Assembly (NCBI RefSeq): GCF_051859125.1
Contig: NZ_JBHYGG010000079.1
Location: 1 to 64,000 of the forward strand
Reading direction: 5' to 3'
DNA length: 64,000 nt
Origin: Gemmata sp051859125
GTDB lineage: Bacteria; Planctomycetota; Planctomycetia; Gemmatales; Gemmataceae
Shown: positions 10,970-18,937 of the stretch, in pieces
Layout: every line of letters begins with the position of its first letter
Position numbering within the stretch: the stretch's first letter is position 1
Notes under the pieces: generated by a model
Told to the model about the DNA's origin: nothing
Database searches by the model: none
The model's input: the letters and a program-made list of their open reading frames with translations, nothing else
Program-made: the position numbers and the translations under genes

Positions 10970-11638
10970 TCACCCAGAACGAACAGCCGCCCAGGTCCAG
11001 TGCCGGTCGGACGTCGCCCGCACCGTCTCGGGGGCGTAGCCGAGGCGGCCGATGAGGGCGCGGACCTCGTCGAGGGTGAGGGCCGCGTGCAGCGACTCGG
11101 CGAACAGTTTGCGCTGGTGCGCGTTCGCACCGGCGGCGTAGGTGTCCACGAGCTTCCGCAGCGTCCCCTCGTCGGCCGGCCGGAGCAGGTCGCGGACGAA
11201 GAGGGTGCCCCCCGGGGCGCACACCCGGTGCATCTCGGCGAAGCAGGCGGCCGGGTCGGGGATGTGGTGGACGATGCTGTTCGAGATGACGGCCCCGAAG
11301 TGGCCGTCGGGGTACGCGAAGCCCTTGGCGTCGGCCTTCTCCAGCGCGACGCGGTCGGCGACACCGGCCCGGGCGACGTTCCCGCGGGCCAGGGCGAGCA
11401 TGTGGTCGGCGAGGTCGATGGCGACGATGCGGACGGTGCGGCCGTTGATCTGGTGGCAGATTTGAATGGGGATCTGGGCGGTCCCGGTGCCGACGTCGAG
11501 GACCGGTGAGGTGCCGGTCCAGAGGGCGAGGAAGTCGGTCGCGAACAGGCGGTTGACGGCCGAGTGGTCCATCGCGTCGTAGTCGCGGGCGTCCTCGGCG
11601 GTGTCCATCACCTCGGGTTCGAGCACTCGTTGCAGCAT
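10970..11638 (-). CDS. Class I SAM-dependent methyltransferase
   Basis: A 222-residue methyltransferase, UbiE/COQ5-like in sequence. Motif I is VLDVGTGTAQIPIQI, the acidic residue is in IVAIDLADHML, motif II is FGAVISNSIVHHIPDP and the post-motif is VCAPGGTLFVRDLLRP. The ATG at 11638 is chosen over the upstream TTG because it lies 7 bp after the stop of the preceding gene, in an operon-like arrangement. Both genes appear to be read from the promoter at 12195-12224. Substrate unknown. Confidence 0.85.
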   Translation of the reverse strand: MLQRVLEPEVMDTAEDARDYDAMDHSAVNRLFATDFLALWTGTSPVLDVGTGTAQIPIQICHQINGRTVRIVAIDLADHMLALARGNVARAGVADRVALEKADAKGFAYPDGHFGAVISNSIVHHIPDPAACFAEMHRVCAPGGTLFVRDLLRPADEGTLRKLVDTYAAGANAHQRKLFAESLHAALTLDEVRALIGRLGYAPETVRATSDRHWTWAAVRSG

Positions 11639-11645
11639 GGGCGGC

Positions 11646-12020
11646 TCAGCAGGCAACGGGTTCGGGTTCCGGGGCCGCGTGCCGGCCCTCGCGGCAGGCG
11701 TCGAGGAGCCGGGACCGCAGTTCGAAGTCGCCGCGGCCGGCGGCGTCCCACGCGAGGATCACGCTCGAGGTGGCGGGGTTCAGGCCGGCCACCTTCGTGA
11801 GCCACACGACCCCCGCCTCGTGGTTGAGGTGCCGGGTGTTCGGGTGGTTCCAGGCGATGTGGGACGCGAGGCACCCCATCGGCATGGCCCGCGTGAACGA
11901 CCCGTGGATCAACAACGGGCTGCTCTTCTCCAACAGGTCCACGAGTCGGGTCAGCCCCTCGCACGTGATGTGCGGGAGCCACGCGTGCCGGAACTCGGTG
12001 ACGGGGTCGGCGGAGAGCAT
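11646..12020 (-). CDS. Conserved hypothetical protein in operon with a methyltransferase
   Basis: A 124-residue soluble protein with no family I can name. Notable segments are CEGLTRLVDLLEKSSPLLIHGSFTR, the His-rich LASHIAWNHPNTRHLNHEAG, and VWLTKVAGLNPATSSVILAWD. It has five histidines and is otherwise of ordinary composition. AGGAG lies five bases before the ATG at 12020, which favours it over the GTG at 12026. The methyltransferase start follows 7 bp after its stop, so the two are probably cotranslated and may act together. Confidence 0.7.
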   Translation of the reverse strand: MLSADPVTEFRHAWLPHITCEGLTRLVDLLEKSSPLLIHGSFTRAMPMGCLASHIAWNHPNTRHLNHEAGVVWLTKVAGLNPATSSVILAWDAAGRGDFELRSRLLDACREGRHAAPEPEPVAC

Positions 12021-12194
12021 GGGCACTCCTCACACGGCGAACGGCAGGGCCGGACTCGCCCGGTAGGGCCACGGAATAGTTCGTCAATCTGGCGAATGTC
12101 GGCCGCGATGAGGGGTCAGTCGCGGCGCGGGAACCGGAACGCAGGTGGTGTTACAACCGCCCGATCGGTGGCGGCGGCCCGGTTTGACGTGGGC

Positions 12195-12224
12195 ATCATA
12201 GAAAGGGGCCAAAAGGGGTGTCAA
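12195..12224 (-). promoter_or_regulatory. Sigma-70-type promoter for the 12020-10970 operon
   Basis: Read on the minus strand: -35 TTGACA (12224-12219, perfect), 18-bp spacer and -10 TATGAT (12200-12195, five of six). The expected start near 12188 gives a leader of about 165 nt to the ATG at 12020. It is one of the best consensus promoters in this GC-rich window. The rest of 12021-12367 shows no gene. Confidence 0.65.
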
Positions 12225-12367
12225 GGTGCCGGCGGGCGGCCGAAACTCGTCCCCGCGTCGCAGCGTCGGGGCCGGTTTCTGGACACCGCGCCCCGGTAAG
12301 CAGTTACGACCGACCCCCCGTCCGGATGTGGGCGAAAAAAAATCCCGGGCCGCAGCGAAATAACTTA

Positions 12368-12448
12368 ATGTTTACCTTGTTGATAATCTTTGTCGTAATA
12401 ATTATCGTAAGTGGCTTCGGTGTGTCGCGTATTCACGGAAAACACTAG
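12368..12448 (+). CDS. Possible 26-aa hydrophobic peptide with AT-rich codons
   Basis: An ATG at 12368 opens a 26-codon frame for a single membrane segment (MFTLLIIFVVIIIVSGFG) with a basic tail (SRIHGKH). Codons such as ATA, ATT, GTA and TTA-like bases are very unlike the neighbouring genes, and the whole 12350-12450 patch is AT-rich. No clear ribosome site is visible. It could be a real small membrane peptide, a toxin-like peptide, or just an AT-rich control region that happens to be open. Confidence 0.3.
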   Translation: MFTLLIIFVVIIIVSGFGVSRIHGKH

Positions 12449-12497
12449 AAATGTCAGAGGAAAGTGCGGCCCCGTGCCGCGCCCGCTCCCGGGGAAC

Positions 12498-12540
12498 AGT
12501 GACAACGGGCTGTCACTGGCAGTGACAGCCCGTTGTCACT
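12498..12540. repeat. Perfect 20-bp palindrome, also a likely terminator
   Basis: Arms 12498-12517 and 12521-12540 are perfect reverse complements with a 3-nt loop. The arm itself holds AGTGACA and TGTCACT, so shorter dyads are nested inside. It begins 27 bp after the ferredoxin stop (minus strand). Either a terminator or a dispersed palindromic repeat. Confidence 0.75.
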
Positions 12541-12566
12541 CGCTCGGCTCACCACCCCTTCGGGGC

Positions 12567-12857
12567 TCACCCCGCGCCGCGCCCGACCTTCTCCGTGACG
12601 TGCGCACCGGGCACCTTCTTGAGGGCCCGCACGCGCTCGGCGTTGAGCGGCACGAAGTGCCGCCACCGCTCGGGCACGCTGTCCTCGATGAAGATCGCGC
12701 TCACGGGGCACTCGGCCGTGCACGCGCCGCAGTCGATGCAGTCGCCGGGGTCGATGTAGAGCTGGTCGGCGTCGCCGTAGAAGCACTCGCACGGGCACAC
12801 CGCGACGCAGTCGGTGTACTTGCACCCGCGGCACGGCTCGGTCACGACGTGGGCCAT
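12567..12857 (-). CDS. fdxA: 7Fe ferredoxin, [3Fe-4S][4Fe-4S]
   Basis: A 96-residue electron carrier close to Azotobacter FdI. The N-terminus MAHVVTEPCRGCKYTDCVAV holds Cys9, Cys12, Cys17 and then Cys21-Pro. The second motif CIDCGACTAECPVSAIF supplies the other cluster ligands. The C-terminal segment VPERWRHFVPLNAE is also FdI-like. Cys9, Cys17 and the last Cys should bind the 3Fe cluster and the others the 4Fe cluster. An extra cysteine (CPCECF) follows Cys21, where FdI has Val. GGAGG lies nine bases before the ATG. It is downstream of the sigma-54 activator but separated by 132 bp. Confidence 0.92.
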   Translation of the reverse strand: MAHVVTEPCRGCKYTDCVAVCPCECFYGDADQLYIDPGDCIDCGACTAECPVSAIFIEDSVPERWRHFVPLNAERVRALKKVPGAHVTEKVGRGAG

Positions 12858-12989
12858 TGCAGGAACCTCCGGTTGTGAGTGTGGAACCGGTGGCCCCCAA
12901 GGCACGCGCCGTGCCGGTGAAAAACGCCTGGAAATGAAGGCCCGGAGCGGGGGAGCGGCGACGAAATGTGGTCGGGTGACGCGCGGCGG

Positions 12990-13931
12990 TCACTGCCAGG
13001 AGGCCGCGTCCTTGCTGAGGCCGTGCTTCCGCATCTTGCCGTAGAGGGTGGTCGGCCGGAGCCCGAGCCGCTGCGCCGCACCGCCCGGCCCGTAGACGCG
13101 CCCGCCCGCCGCCCGGAGCGCGTCGAGGATGCGGGCCTTCTCCTCGGCCGCCCACGTTCGGCCCGTCGCGACGGGGCTCCCGCCGAGCCACTCTTGCGGC
13201 ACCGCCACTTCCGGCCCGGTGGAGAGGATCACGGCCCGCTCGATCACGTTGCGGAGCTCGCGGACGTTCCCCGGCCAAGTATGCGCGGCCAGGAGCCGCA
13301 GCGTAGTGATCGAAAGCTCGCGGGCCGGGCGGTCGTGTGCTCCCGCGAACTCGCGCAGAAACTGGGCCGCCAGTTCGGCGACGTCGCCGGCGCGCTCGCG
13401 GAGCGGCGGCACGCGGACCGGGAAGACGTTCAGGCGGTAGAAGAGGTCGGCCCGGAACCGCCCCCTCGCGACGTCGGCGGCAAGGTCGCGGTTCGTGGCG
13501 GCCACCACGCGGACGTTCACCGGGACCGGGTCGCCGCCGACCGGCTCGACGACCCGCTCTTGCAGCACGCGGAGGAGCAGGGGCTGGAGGTCGGGCGGGA
13601 GTTCGCCGACCTCGTCCAGAAAGAGGGTGCCGCCGTGCGCGGCCTCGAACTTCCCGCGGCGGGCCTTGAGCGCCCCGGTGAACGCACCGGCCGCGTGGCC
13701 GAAGAGTTCGCTCGCCGCCAGCCCCGGGACGAACGCCCCGCAGTTCGCGGCGACGAACGCACCGCCGGCGCGGCGGCTCGCGGCGTGGACGGCCCGCGCG
13801 ACGAGTTCCTTGCCGGTGCCGGTCTCGCCGTGGACGAGCACGGTGGCGTCGGTGGGGCCGACCCGTGCGACGGCGGAGCGCACGGCCCCGATCGCGGGGC
13901 CGGACCCGAGCAACGACTCGGCGGGCGGCAT
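12990..13931 (-). CDS. Sigma-54 activator (bEBP) without a sensor domain
   Basis: A 313-residue AAA+ transcription activator. The Walker A site is GETGTGKELVARAVH, the sigma-54-contacting GAFTGA loop is intact (about residue 82), Walker B is GGTLFLDEVGELP, and sensor I (ATNRDLAADV) and the R-finger region (RADLFYRLNVFPV) are present. The C-terminus is a Fis-type helix-turn-helix (AAQRLGLRPTTLYGKMRKHG). The AAA+ domain starts within about ten residues of the ATG, so there is no receiver, GAF or PAS domain. Activity must be set by another protein, as PspF is by PspA. The zinc-ribbon membrane protein ends 32 bp upstream and may be cotranscribed. Confidence 0.93.
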   Translation of the reverse strand: MPPAESLLGSGPAIGAVRSAVARVGPTDATVLVHGETGTGKELVARAVHAASRRAGGAFVAANCGAFVPGLAASELFGHAAGAFTGALKARRGKFEAAHGGTLFLDEVGELPPDLQPLLLRVLQERVVEPVGGDPVPVNVRVVAATNRDLAADVARGRFRADLFYRLNVFPVRVPPLRERAGDVAELAAQFLREFAGAHDRPARELSITTLRLLAAHTWPGNVRELRNVIERAVILSTGPEVAVPQEWLGGSPVATGRTWAAEEKARILDALRAAGGRVYGPGGAAQRLGLRPTTLYGKMRKHGLSKDAASWQ

Positions 13932-13963
13932 CGGGGTCTGCTCCTGGCGTGCGTGCGGGTCGC

Positions 13964-15487
13964 TCAGTTCTCGCGGAGCGACTTCACGATCTGCACGAAC
14001 TTGGTGTCGAACGCGGCCCGGTCGCTCCACCGGCACTTGGCGACGACCGCCACGGTCTTGGCCCCGACCTTGATGGCCGAGATGGCGTACAACCAGGCGT
14101 GCTGGCGGTCGAGGCTGTTCTCGCTCTTGAGCAGGACGAACTCGGCGCTGCCGTCGACCGTGTTGGGCGTCGGGTCGCCCTCCAGCGAGCCGGCGTGGTC
14201 GACGAACGTGTTCTTCCCGCGGACGTCGGGCATCAGGTTCGCCTGGGCCTCGACGTAGGCCCGGGCGTCGGCCAGCGGGCTCCCGCCCCCGTCGAGGAGC
14301 AGGACGACCAGTTCCGCCTCGTCGTTGATCTCCTTCTTGCGGTTCTTCTTGGTGACGAGGTACTTGTCGGCCTTGGGGTCCTCGTCCTTGATCCGCCGCT
14401 CGTCGGCCACCTCCTCCCACATCCCCTCGGCGTCGAGGATCGTGTACGGGACCTCGGTGTTCTTGAACGGCACCACCGGGGACTGCTTCTCCTTCCAGTC
14501 CTTGCGGAGTTCGAGGAGGGTGCAGCGCCGCCGGGCCTCGGCGAACATGGCCTTCTGCTCCTCGTAGATGTCGCCCGCCCCGGTCCACGAGACGAACCAG
14601 TAGCCCACCCCCTTGTGCCCGAACGCGCGGGCGTCGCCCTCGACCTTGCCGCCGCCCTTCAGGACGCCCTCGAACTTGTACCCGCGGCACTCCTGGCCCA
14701 TCCAGGTCTTGTCGCCCCCCGTCAGGTCGTACTGCTTGCGGGTGTCCCGCTCCAGGATCTTGTCGAGTGCCTGGTTCAACACGGCATCGAGGTCGCTCGG
14801 CCGCGGGGAGGTGTTGGGGTAGTCCCGCGCGCCGATGGCGATGTACGCCTCGGGGTCCTCGCGGCGAAACACGTGGATGTAGGGGGCGGTGAGTTTGGTC
14901 CGCATGTCCTCGTCGCGGGTCCACGGCTTGGGCGGCGGCTCCAGGGAGAAGTTCTTCTCCTTGTCCTTGAGGACCACGCTCCCGGAGCCGTAGCCCGACG
15001 GGTTGCGGTGCGTGACCTTGTACCAGATCGCGACGCCGGCGGAACAGAGCGAGACGATGCCGACGCCGATTAGCAGGTACGTCTGGAGCTTCGAGGAGCG
15101 GACCGGGAGCCGCGGCCCCTCCTCGCCGTCGGCCCGGGCGGTCTCCGGGGTCATGTCGCCGAAGGTCGGGTTGAGCGGCTTCTGCGGGGCGCGGTTGGCC
15201 TGGGCGTAGGCCGGCGCGGGCGGTGCCCCGTGCGGCGGGTAGCCGGGCTGGGGGGCGGGCGGGTACCCGGGGGGCGCGCCGTACCCCGGGGCGGTGCCGG
15301 GGTAGCCGCCGAAGGTCGCCGTGGGGGCCGACCCATAGGGGCCGGGGGGCGGGGCCGCGGCGGCCGGGGTGCCGAGGGTGAACCGCATCCCGCACCGCGG
15401 GCACGCCAGGACGACCCCCGGGGGGACCGACGACGGGTCGAACAGGTACGGGCAGCTCGGGTTCGGGCACTTCAGCGCGGTGGACAT
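13964..15487 (-). CDS. Zinc-ribbon, proline-rich, single-pass membrane protein
   Basis: A 507-residue protein of unknown function. The N-terminus has four paired cysteines (CPNPSC...CPRCG) likely to bind zinc. A Pro/Gly/Tyr/Ala-rich linker of about 75 residues follows, then one membrane helix (TYLLIGVGIVSLCSAGVAIWY, about 135-156). The outer part of about 350 residues has no family I can name, but its pattern (NFSLEPPPKPW..., TFVDHAGSLEGDPTPN, YAISAIKVGAKTVAVVAKC) is like planctomycete proteins of this layout. The cytoplasmic ribbon and outer domain would suit a sensor or anchor. It ends 32 bp before the sigma-54 activator, so a partnership is possible but unproven. Confidence 0.75.
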   Translation of the reverse strand: MSTALKCPNPSCPYLFDPSSVPPGVVLACPRCGMRFTLGTPAAAAPPPGPYGSAPTATFGGYPGTAPGYGAPPGYPPAPQPGYPPHGAPPAPAYAQANRAPQKPLNPTFGDMTPETARADGEEGPRLPVRSSKLQTYLLIGVGIVSLCSAGVAIWYKVTHRNPSGYGSGSVVLKDKEKNFSLEPPPKPWTRDEDMRTKLTAPYIHVFRREDPEAYIAIGARDYPNTSPRPSDLDAVLNQALDKILERDTRKQYDLTGGDKTWMGQECRGYKFEGVLKGGGKVEGDARAFGHKGVGYWFVSWTGAGDIYEEQKAMFAEARRRCTLLELRKDWKEKQSPVVPFKNTEVPYTILDAEGMWEEVADERRIKDEDPKADKYLVTKKNRKKEINDEAELVVLLLDGGGSPLADARAYVEAQANLMPDVRGKNTFVDHAGSLEGDPTPNTVDGSAEFVLLKSENSLDRQHAWLYAISAIKVGAKTVAVVAKCRWSDRAAFDTKFVQIVKSLREN

Positions 15488-15551
15488 GATTCCCCCGGTC
15501 ACTCCGGATCGGTTCGGCAGGGCGCGCGGGCTGCTGGCTCGGTCCAGCACA

Positions 15552-16832
15552 TCATACCGGATCGGGCGGGGCAATGGGGAGTGCCAACTTCGGTTCCGAC
15601 TTCGCCACCTTCGGCGGGTCCGGGGCGACCGGGAGGAACGCGAGCGGGGCCGCGGCGCGCGGGTTCTCCACGCGGATCGCGGTCTCGCCGTTGAGGATCC
15701 GTTGGAGCTCGCTGAGGACGGCCGTTTCCCGCCACCCGCGGGTCAGGGGCACGTCGGGCACCGGCTCGCCGAACACGCGGCTCCGGACCACCGCCCGCAG
15801 GTCCGACCCCGAGGCCACGAGGTTCGCCGCGAGCTTGTTCCGCGTGCACCAGTCGTTCAGGACGACCCCGAGCAGGCTCCCGAGGAGCGTGACGTGGGGC
15901 GGGTCGTTGTCGCGGAGTTCGGGCTCCGGGCAGTCCTCCAGCGGCAGCTCCCGCGCCCGCCGGACGGCCTCCAGGATCCGCTCGGTTTCCTTCTGCGGCA
16001 TCCCGCGGTACGACGACAGGTCCTCGGTCCGCGTCGGGCCGCGCTTGGCGATCTCGGCGAGGATGTCGTCGCGGAGGAGCTGCCGGGGGGGCCGGTTCAC
16101 CCGCTCGGCGAACTGCTCGCGCCACCCGAACACCTCGCGGGCCACGGCCAGCCCGCGGCGGTCGAGGCCGCCGATCCCCTTGACCTTCCGCCACTTCTCG
16201 GCCGCGGTCTCCTCGTCGCCGATGGCCCGGCGGACGCTCGTGGCGAACTCCTCGGTCGCCCAGTCGAGCCGCTTCAGCCGCTTGAGCTTGTCGGTGAGCT
16301 TCTTCCAGGCCGGCAGCAGGAACCGCACGTCGTCGAAGGCGTACCGCACCTGGGCCGGGTGCAGCGGCCGCCGCCGCCAGTCCGTGAGCGTCTCGCCCTT
16401 GGTCATCCGCTGGCCGAGGACGTCGCTGACCAGCCCGGCGTACCCGATCGGGTACGTCATGCCGACGAGCCCCGCGGCGATCTGCACGTCGAACACGTCG
16501 GCCGGCGGCTTCCCGGCCTTGAAGAAGCACATGCGGACGTCTTCGCGGCCCGCGTGCAGCACCGTCTTCCGCTTCGGGTCGAGGAGCAGGTTCCAGAACT
16601 CGTCGAGCGGGCCGACGCCGAACGGGTCGATGACGAACAGGTGCTCGGCGGTCGAGACCTGCACGAGGCACAGCTCGGGCCGGTAGGCGTCCTCGCCGAC
16701 GAACTCGGTGTCGAACCCGACGACCGGGGCGGCCGCGAGGTGCTCCAGGCACGCCGGGAGCTGGGCCGGGTCCGAGACGAAGTGCTCCGGGAGGTCCGGG
16801 AGCTGCGTGGGTTTGACGTATCGGCGGCGCAT
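15552..16832 (-). CDS. rnd: Ribonuclease D-type 3'-5' exonuclease
   Basis: A 426-residue DEDD exonuclease acting on the 3' ends of stable RNA. Exo I is GFDTEFVGEDAYRPELCLVQ (about residues 38-57), exo II lies in VLHAGREDVRM and exo III is YAFDDVRFLLPAW. An HRDC-like helical domain (about 205-290; VKGIGGLDRRGLAVAREVF) and a longer C-terminal part with ETERILEAVRRARELP follow. It is about 50 residues longer than E. coli RNase D; the Pro/Ala-rich tail after residue 395 accounts for part of this. The ATG at 16832 begins MRRRYVKPTQLP. The glycosyltransferase lies 35 bp upstream on the same strand. Confidence 0.9.
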   Translation of the reverse strand: MRRRYVKPTQLPDLPEHFVSDPAQLPACLEHLAAAPVVGFDTEFVGEDAYRPELCLVQVSTAEHLFVIDPFGVGPLDEFWNLLLDPKRKTVLHAGREDVRMCFFKAGKPPADVFDVQIAAGLVGMTYPIGYAGLVSDVLGQRMTKGETLTDWRRRPLHPAQVRYAFDDVRFLLPAWKKLTDKLKRLKRLDWATEEFATSVRRAIGDEETAAEKWRKVKGIGGLDRRGLAVAREVFGWREQFAERVNRPPRQLLRDDILAEIAKRGPTRTEDLSSYRGMPQKETERILEAVRRARELPLEDCPEPELRDNDPPHVTLLGSLLGVVLNDWCTRNKLAANLVASGSDLRAVVRSRVFGEPVPDVPLTRGWRETAVLSELQRILNGETAIRVENPRAAAPLAFLPVAPDPPKVAKSEPKLALPIAPPDPV

Positions 16833-16867
16833 GGGGCACGGCTGCGGGGGTTGGCGAAGCAATCGTT

Positions 16868-18370
16868 CTATCGGGCTGGGCCGCCGGTGCACGGGGCCGC
16901 CCGGCCCGCGACCTCGCCGCGGCGGTGCCGGCCCAGCCCGACGCCGCGCTCGGAACAGTCCACCAGCCAGCACACGGTGCAGTTCCACCCGCGGACCTGC
17001 ATGACGAAGCTGGTCGCGGCCCGGGTCCGCCCGAACCCGGGCAGTTCGGCGACCCCCGGCTGAGGGGCCGCGGCCTCCAGGAACACGACCGACCGGTCCG
17101 GGTCGCCCGGCGGCGTCGGCTGCTCCGTGAAGTGGCTCGGGCGGGTCGCGCCGGGGATCTGGCGGGCGTCGACCCCGTGCCACCGCAGCAGCGCGACCCA
17201 CTGGTAACTGGCGGCGTGGACCGGCCCAGTGTAACCGGCGGCCCGCAGGTCGTCCGCAACTTCGCGCGCGATTTCCACCTTTGCGACCTGTCGGGCCGGC
17301 CGGTCGGCCGCCGGCGGCACCACCGGCAGCGGCTCGATCACGTGGGCGGCCAGGAACGCGGTCGCCCCGACCGGCAGCGCGAACCCGGCCCGCACGCCCC
17401 ACCGCCACCACGCCGATTCCTTCACCCGGTCGTACCACACCGCGGCGAGCGGCCAGCACGCGAGGTAGCACGGGAACGCCCAGTTCCCCTCGAGGTGCCC
17501 GCGGGTCGCCTTGAACAGGAAGAACGCGAACGGGAGCACGAACAGGCACGCCAGCGGCCGCAACCGCGGGTCGGCGAGGAGTTCGCGGTGGTTCCGCAGC
17601 GCCCACACGAACACCACGAACGGCACCGTTCCGAGCAGGAGAGCCTGGCACCCGACGAACTCGGCGAACTTCGCCACCCCCGGCTCGGGGCTGCTCATCG
17701 AGTGGCCCCACTGGTAGAGCAGGGGGGCGAAGCCGCGCTGGACGTTGTAAACGAGGATCGGCGACGCCGTGAGGAGCGCGACCGCGGCGTGCAGCGCGTA
17801 CCCCGCGAACCACCGCCGCGGGCTCCCGGCGGCGAGGAAGCTCACGGTGCCCGCGAGCGCGGCGAGGCCCGTCGTGTACTTGCCGAGCACCCCGCACCCG
17901 AGGACGAACCCGCCCAGGGCCCACCACCTCAGGGAAAGCCTTGGGGTCGCGACCGCTGCGCTCGGGGTGAGCCGCTCGTGCGTCTTCACGAGCCACGCGA
18001 GGTATAGCGCCCAGAACATCAGCAGCGGCGTGTCGGGCGTCACCATCACGGCCGTGAACGTGAGCATCGGCGAGAGCAGCACGAGCGGCAGCAGGTTCCG
18101 CGGCCGCGACAGCCAGCCGATGACGAGCACCACGACCCATGAACTCAGGACCGCCGGGAGGCGGATCGCCAGCACGCTGTGCCCGAACACCTCGGTCGCC
18201 GCCCGGATCATGTACGCGACCATCGCCGGGTGGTCGTAGTAGCTCCACTGGAGGTCGCGGGACCAGCACCAGTAGTAGAACTCGTCGTCGAACGGCGGGA
18301 CGACCGCCGCGAGGACGAGGTACGCCGGTACGAGGCAGAGCGACCACAGCGCGAATCGGGGGAAGCTCAC
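16868..18370 (-). CDS. ArnT/PMT-like membrane glycosyltransferase
   Basis: A 500-residue GT-C transferase of the PMT_2/ArnT type, which moves sugars from polyprenyl-phosphate donors on the outer membrane face. The first outer loop has the acidic motif PPFDDEFYYW and WSYYDHPAMVAYMIR, the classic PMT_2 signature. About ten membrane helices are visible, then a soluble tail of about 140 residues. The frame opens with GTG (18370), with GGAG about ten bases ahead and no better in-frame ATG. RNase D follows after 35 bp, with no obvious functional link. Confidence 0.85.
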   Translation of the reverse strand: MSFPRFALWSLCLVPAYLVLAAVVPPFDDEFYYWCWSRDLQWSYYDHPAMVAYMIRAATEVFGHSVLAIRLPAVLSSWVVVLVIGWLSRPRNLLPLVLLSPMLTFTAVMVTPDTPLLMFWALYLAWLVKTHERLTPSAAVATPRLSLRWWALGGFVLGCGVLGKYTTGLAALAGTVSFLAAGSPRRWFAGYALHAAVALLTASPILVYNVQRGFAPLLYQWGHSMSSPEPGVAKFAEFVGCQALLLGTVPFVVFVWALRNHRELLADPRLRPLACLFVLPFAFFLFKATRGHLEGNWAFPCYLACWPLAAVWYDRVKESAWWRWGVRAGFALPVGATAFLAAHVIEPLPVVPPAADRPARQVAKVEIAREVADDLRAAGYTGPVHAASYQWVALLRWHGVDARQIPGATRPSHFTEQPTPPGDPDRSVVFLEAAAPQPGVAELPGFGRTRAATSFVMQVRGWNCTVCWLVDCSERGVGLGRHRRGEVAGRAAPCTGGPAR

Positions 18371-18489
18371 GGGCGGGGGCTCCGGGGCGGATGGGCAAGC
18401 CGCGGCGGTATACCCGGCCGCCCCGGTCGCCGCGAGGCCGATTTTCCCTCTACAATTCCCCCGGTGCCCGACCCGCGGGAGGTGACAAC

Positions 18490-18753
18490 GTGCTCGACGA
18501 GTACCTGGAATCGAAGGTCGTGGTCGACCTCGTCAGCCCCTACGTCTGCCTCGGCAAGCTGACGCGGTACGACGAGCACTACCTGGAGCTGAAGAACGCC
18601 GACTTCCACGACCTGCGGGACACCGACACGACGCGGGAGTTGTACGTCGCCGAGTCGGTCGCGACCGGCATCAAGCGGAACCGCAAGCGCGTCCTGATCC
18701 GCCGCACGGAGGTCGTGGCGATCTCGAAGATCGAGGACGTGGTGGACGAGTGA
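18490..18753 (+). CDS. Sm-like small protein
   Basis: An 87-residue protein starting with GTG, with GGGAGG eight bases ahead. Residues 10-38 (VVVDLVSPYVCLGKLTRYDE followed by HYLELKNAD) match the Sm1 pattern of strand, Gly at the turn and Asp in strand 3. Residues 68-79 (VLIRRTEVVAIS) match the Sm2 pattern (compare archaeal VLIRGDNIVYIS). A basic insert of about 25 residues (IKRNRKR) lies between. The family is known to me only as a planctomycete hypothetical; RNA binding is inferred from the fold. Its stop overlaps the next start (GTGA). Confidence 0.65.
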   Translation: MLDEYLESKVVVDLVSPYVCLGKLTRYDEHYLELKNADFHDLRDTDTTRELYVAESVATGIKRNRKRVLIRRTEVVAISKIEDVVDE

Positions 18754-18929
18754 GAGAAGGGGAACCAACCGGCACCGACGGGAGCCCCCCGGACCCGGCG
18801 TTTGTTGAGGACGGACCGCCGGGCTGTGCGTGCTGCTTTTGGGCGTTCCTGATTCTGGGTGTGTGGCTCACGGTCCTGGTGTGCCGGGCATTCGTCGCCG
18901 AGCAGCGCAAGACGTTGAGCGAGGACTAA
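18750..18929 (+). CDS. Small single-pass membrane protein (59 aa)
   Basis: A 59-residue protein opening with a GTG that overlaps the stop of the Sm-like gene (GTGA), so the two are translationally coupled. A polar, Pro/Gly-rich N-terminus is followed by a Cys-rich start (CACC) and one membrane helix (FWAFLILGVWLTVLVCRAFV) and a charged tail (AEQRKTLSED). No family is recognised. The tight overlap and normal codon use argue that it is real. It ends 8 bp before the 3' end of the converging MarR gene. Confidence 0.6.
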   Translation: MREGEPTGTDGSPPDPAFVEDGPPGCACCFWAFLILGVWLTVLVCRAFVAEQRKTLSED

Positions 18930-18937
18930 TCCCAACC

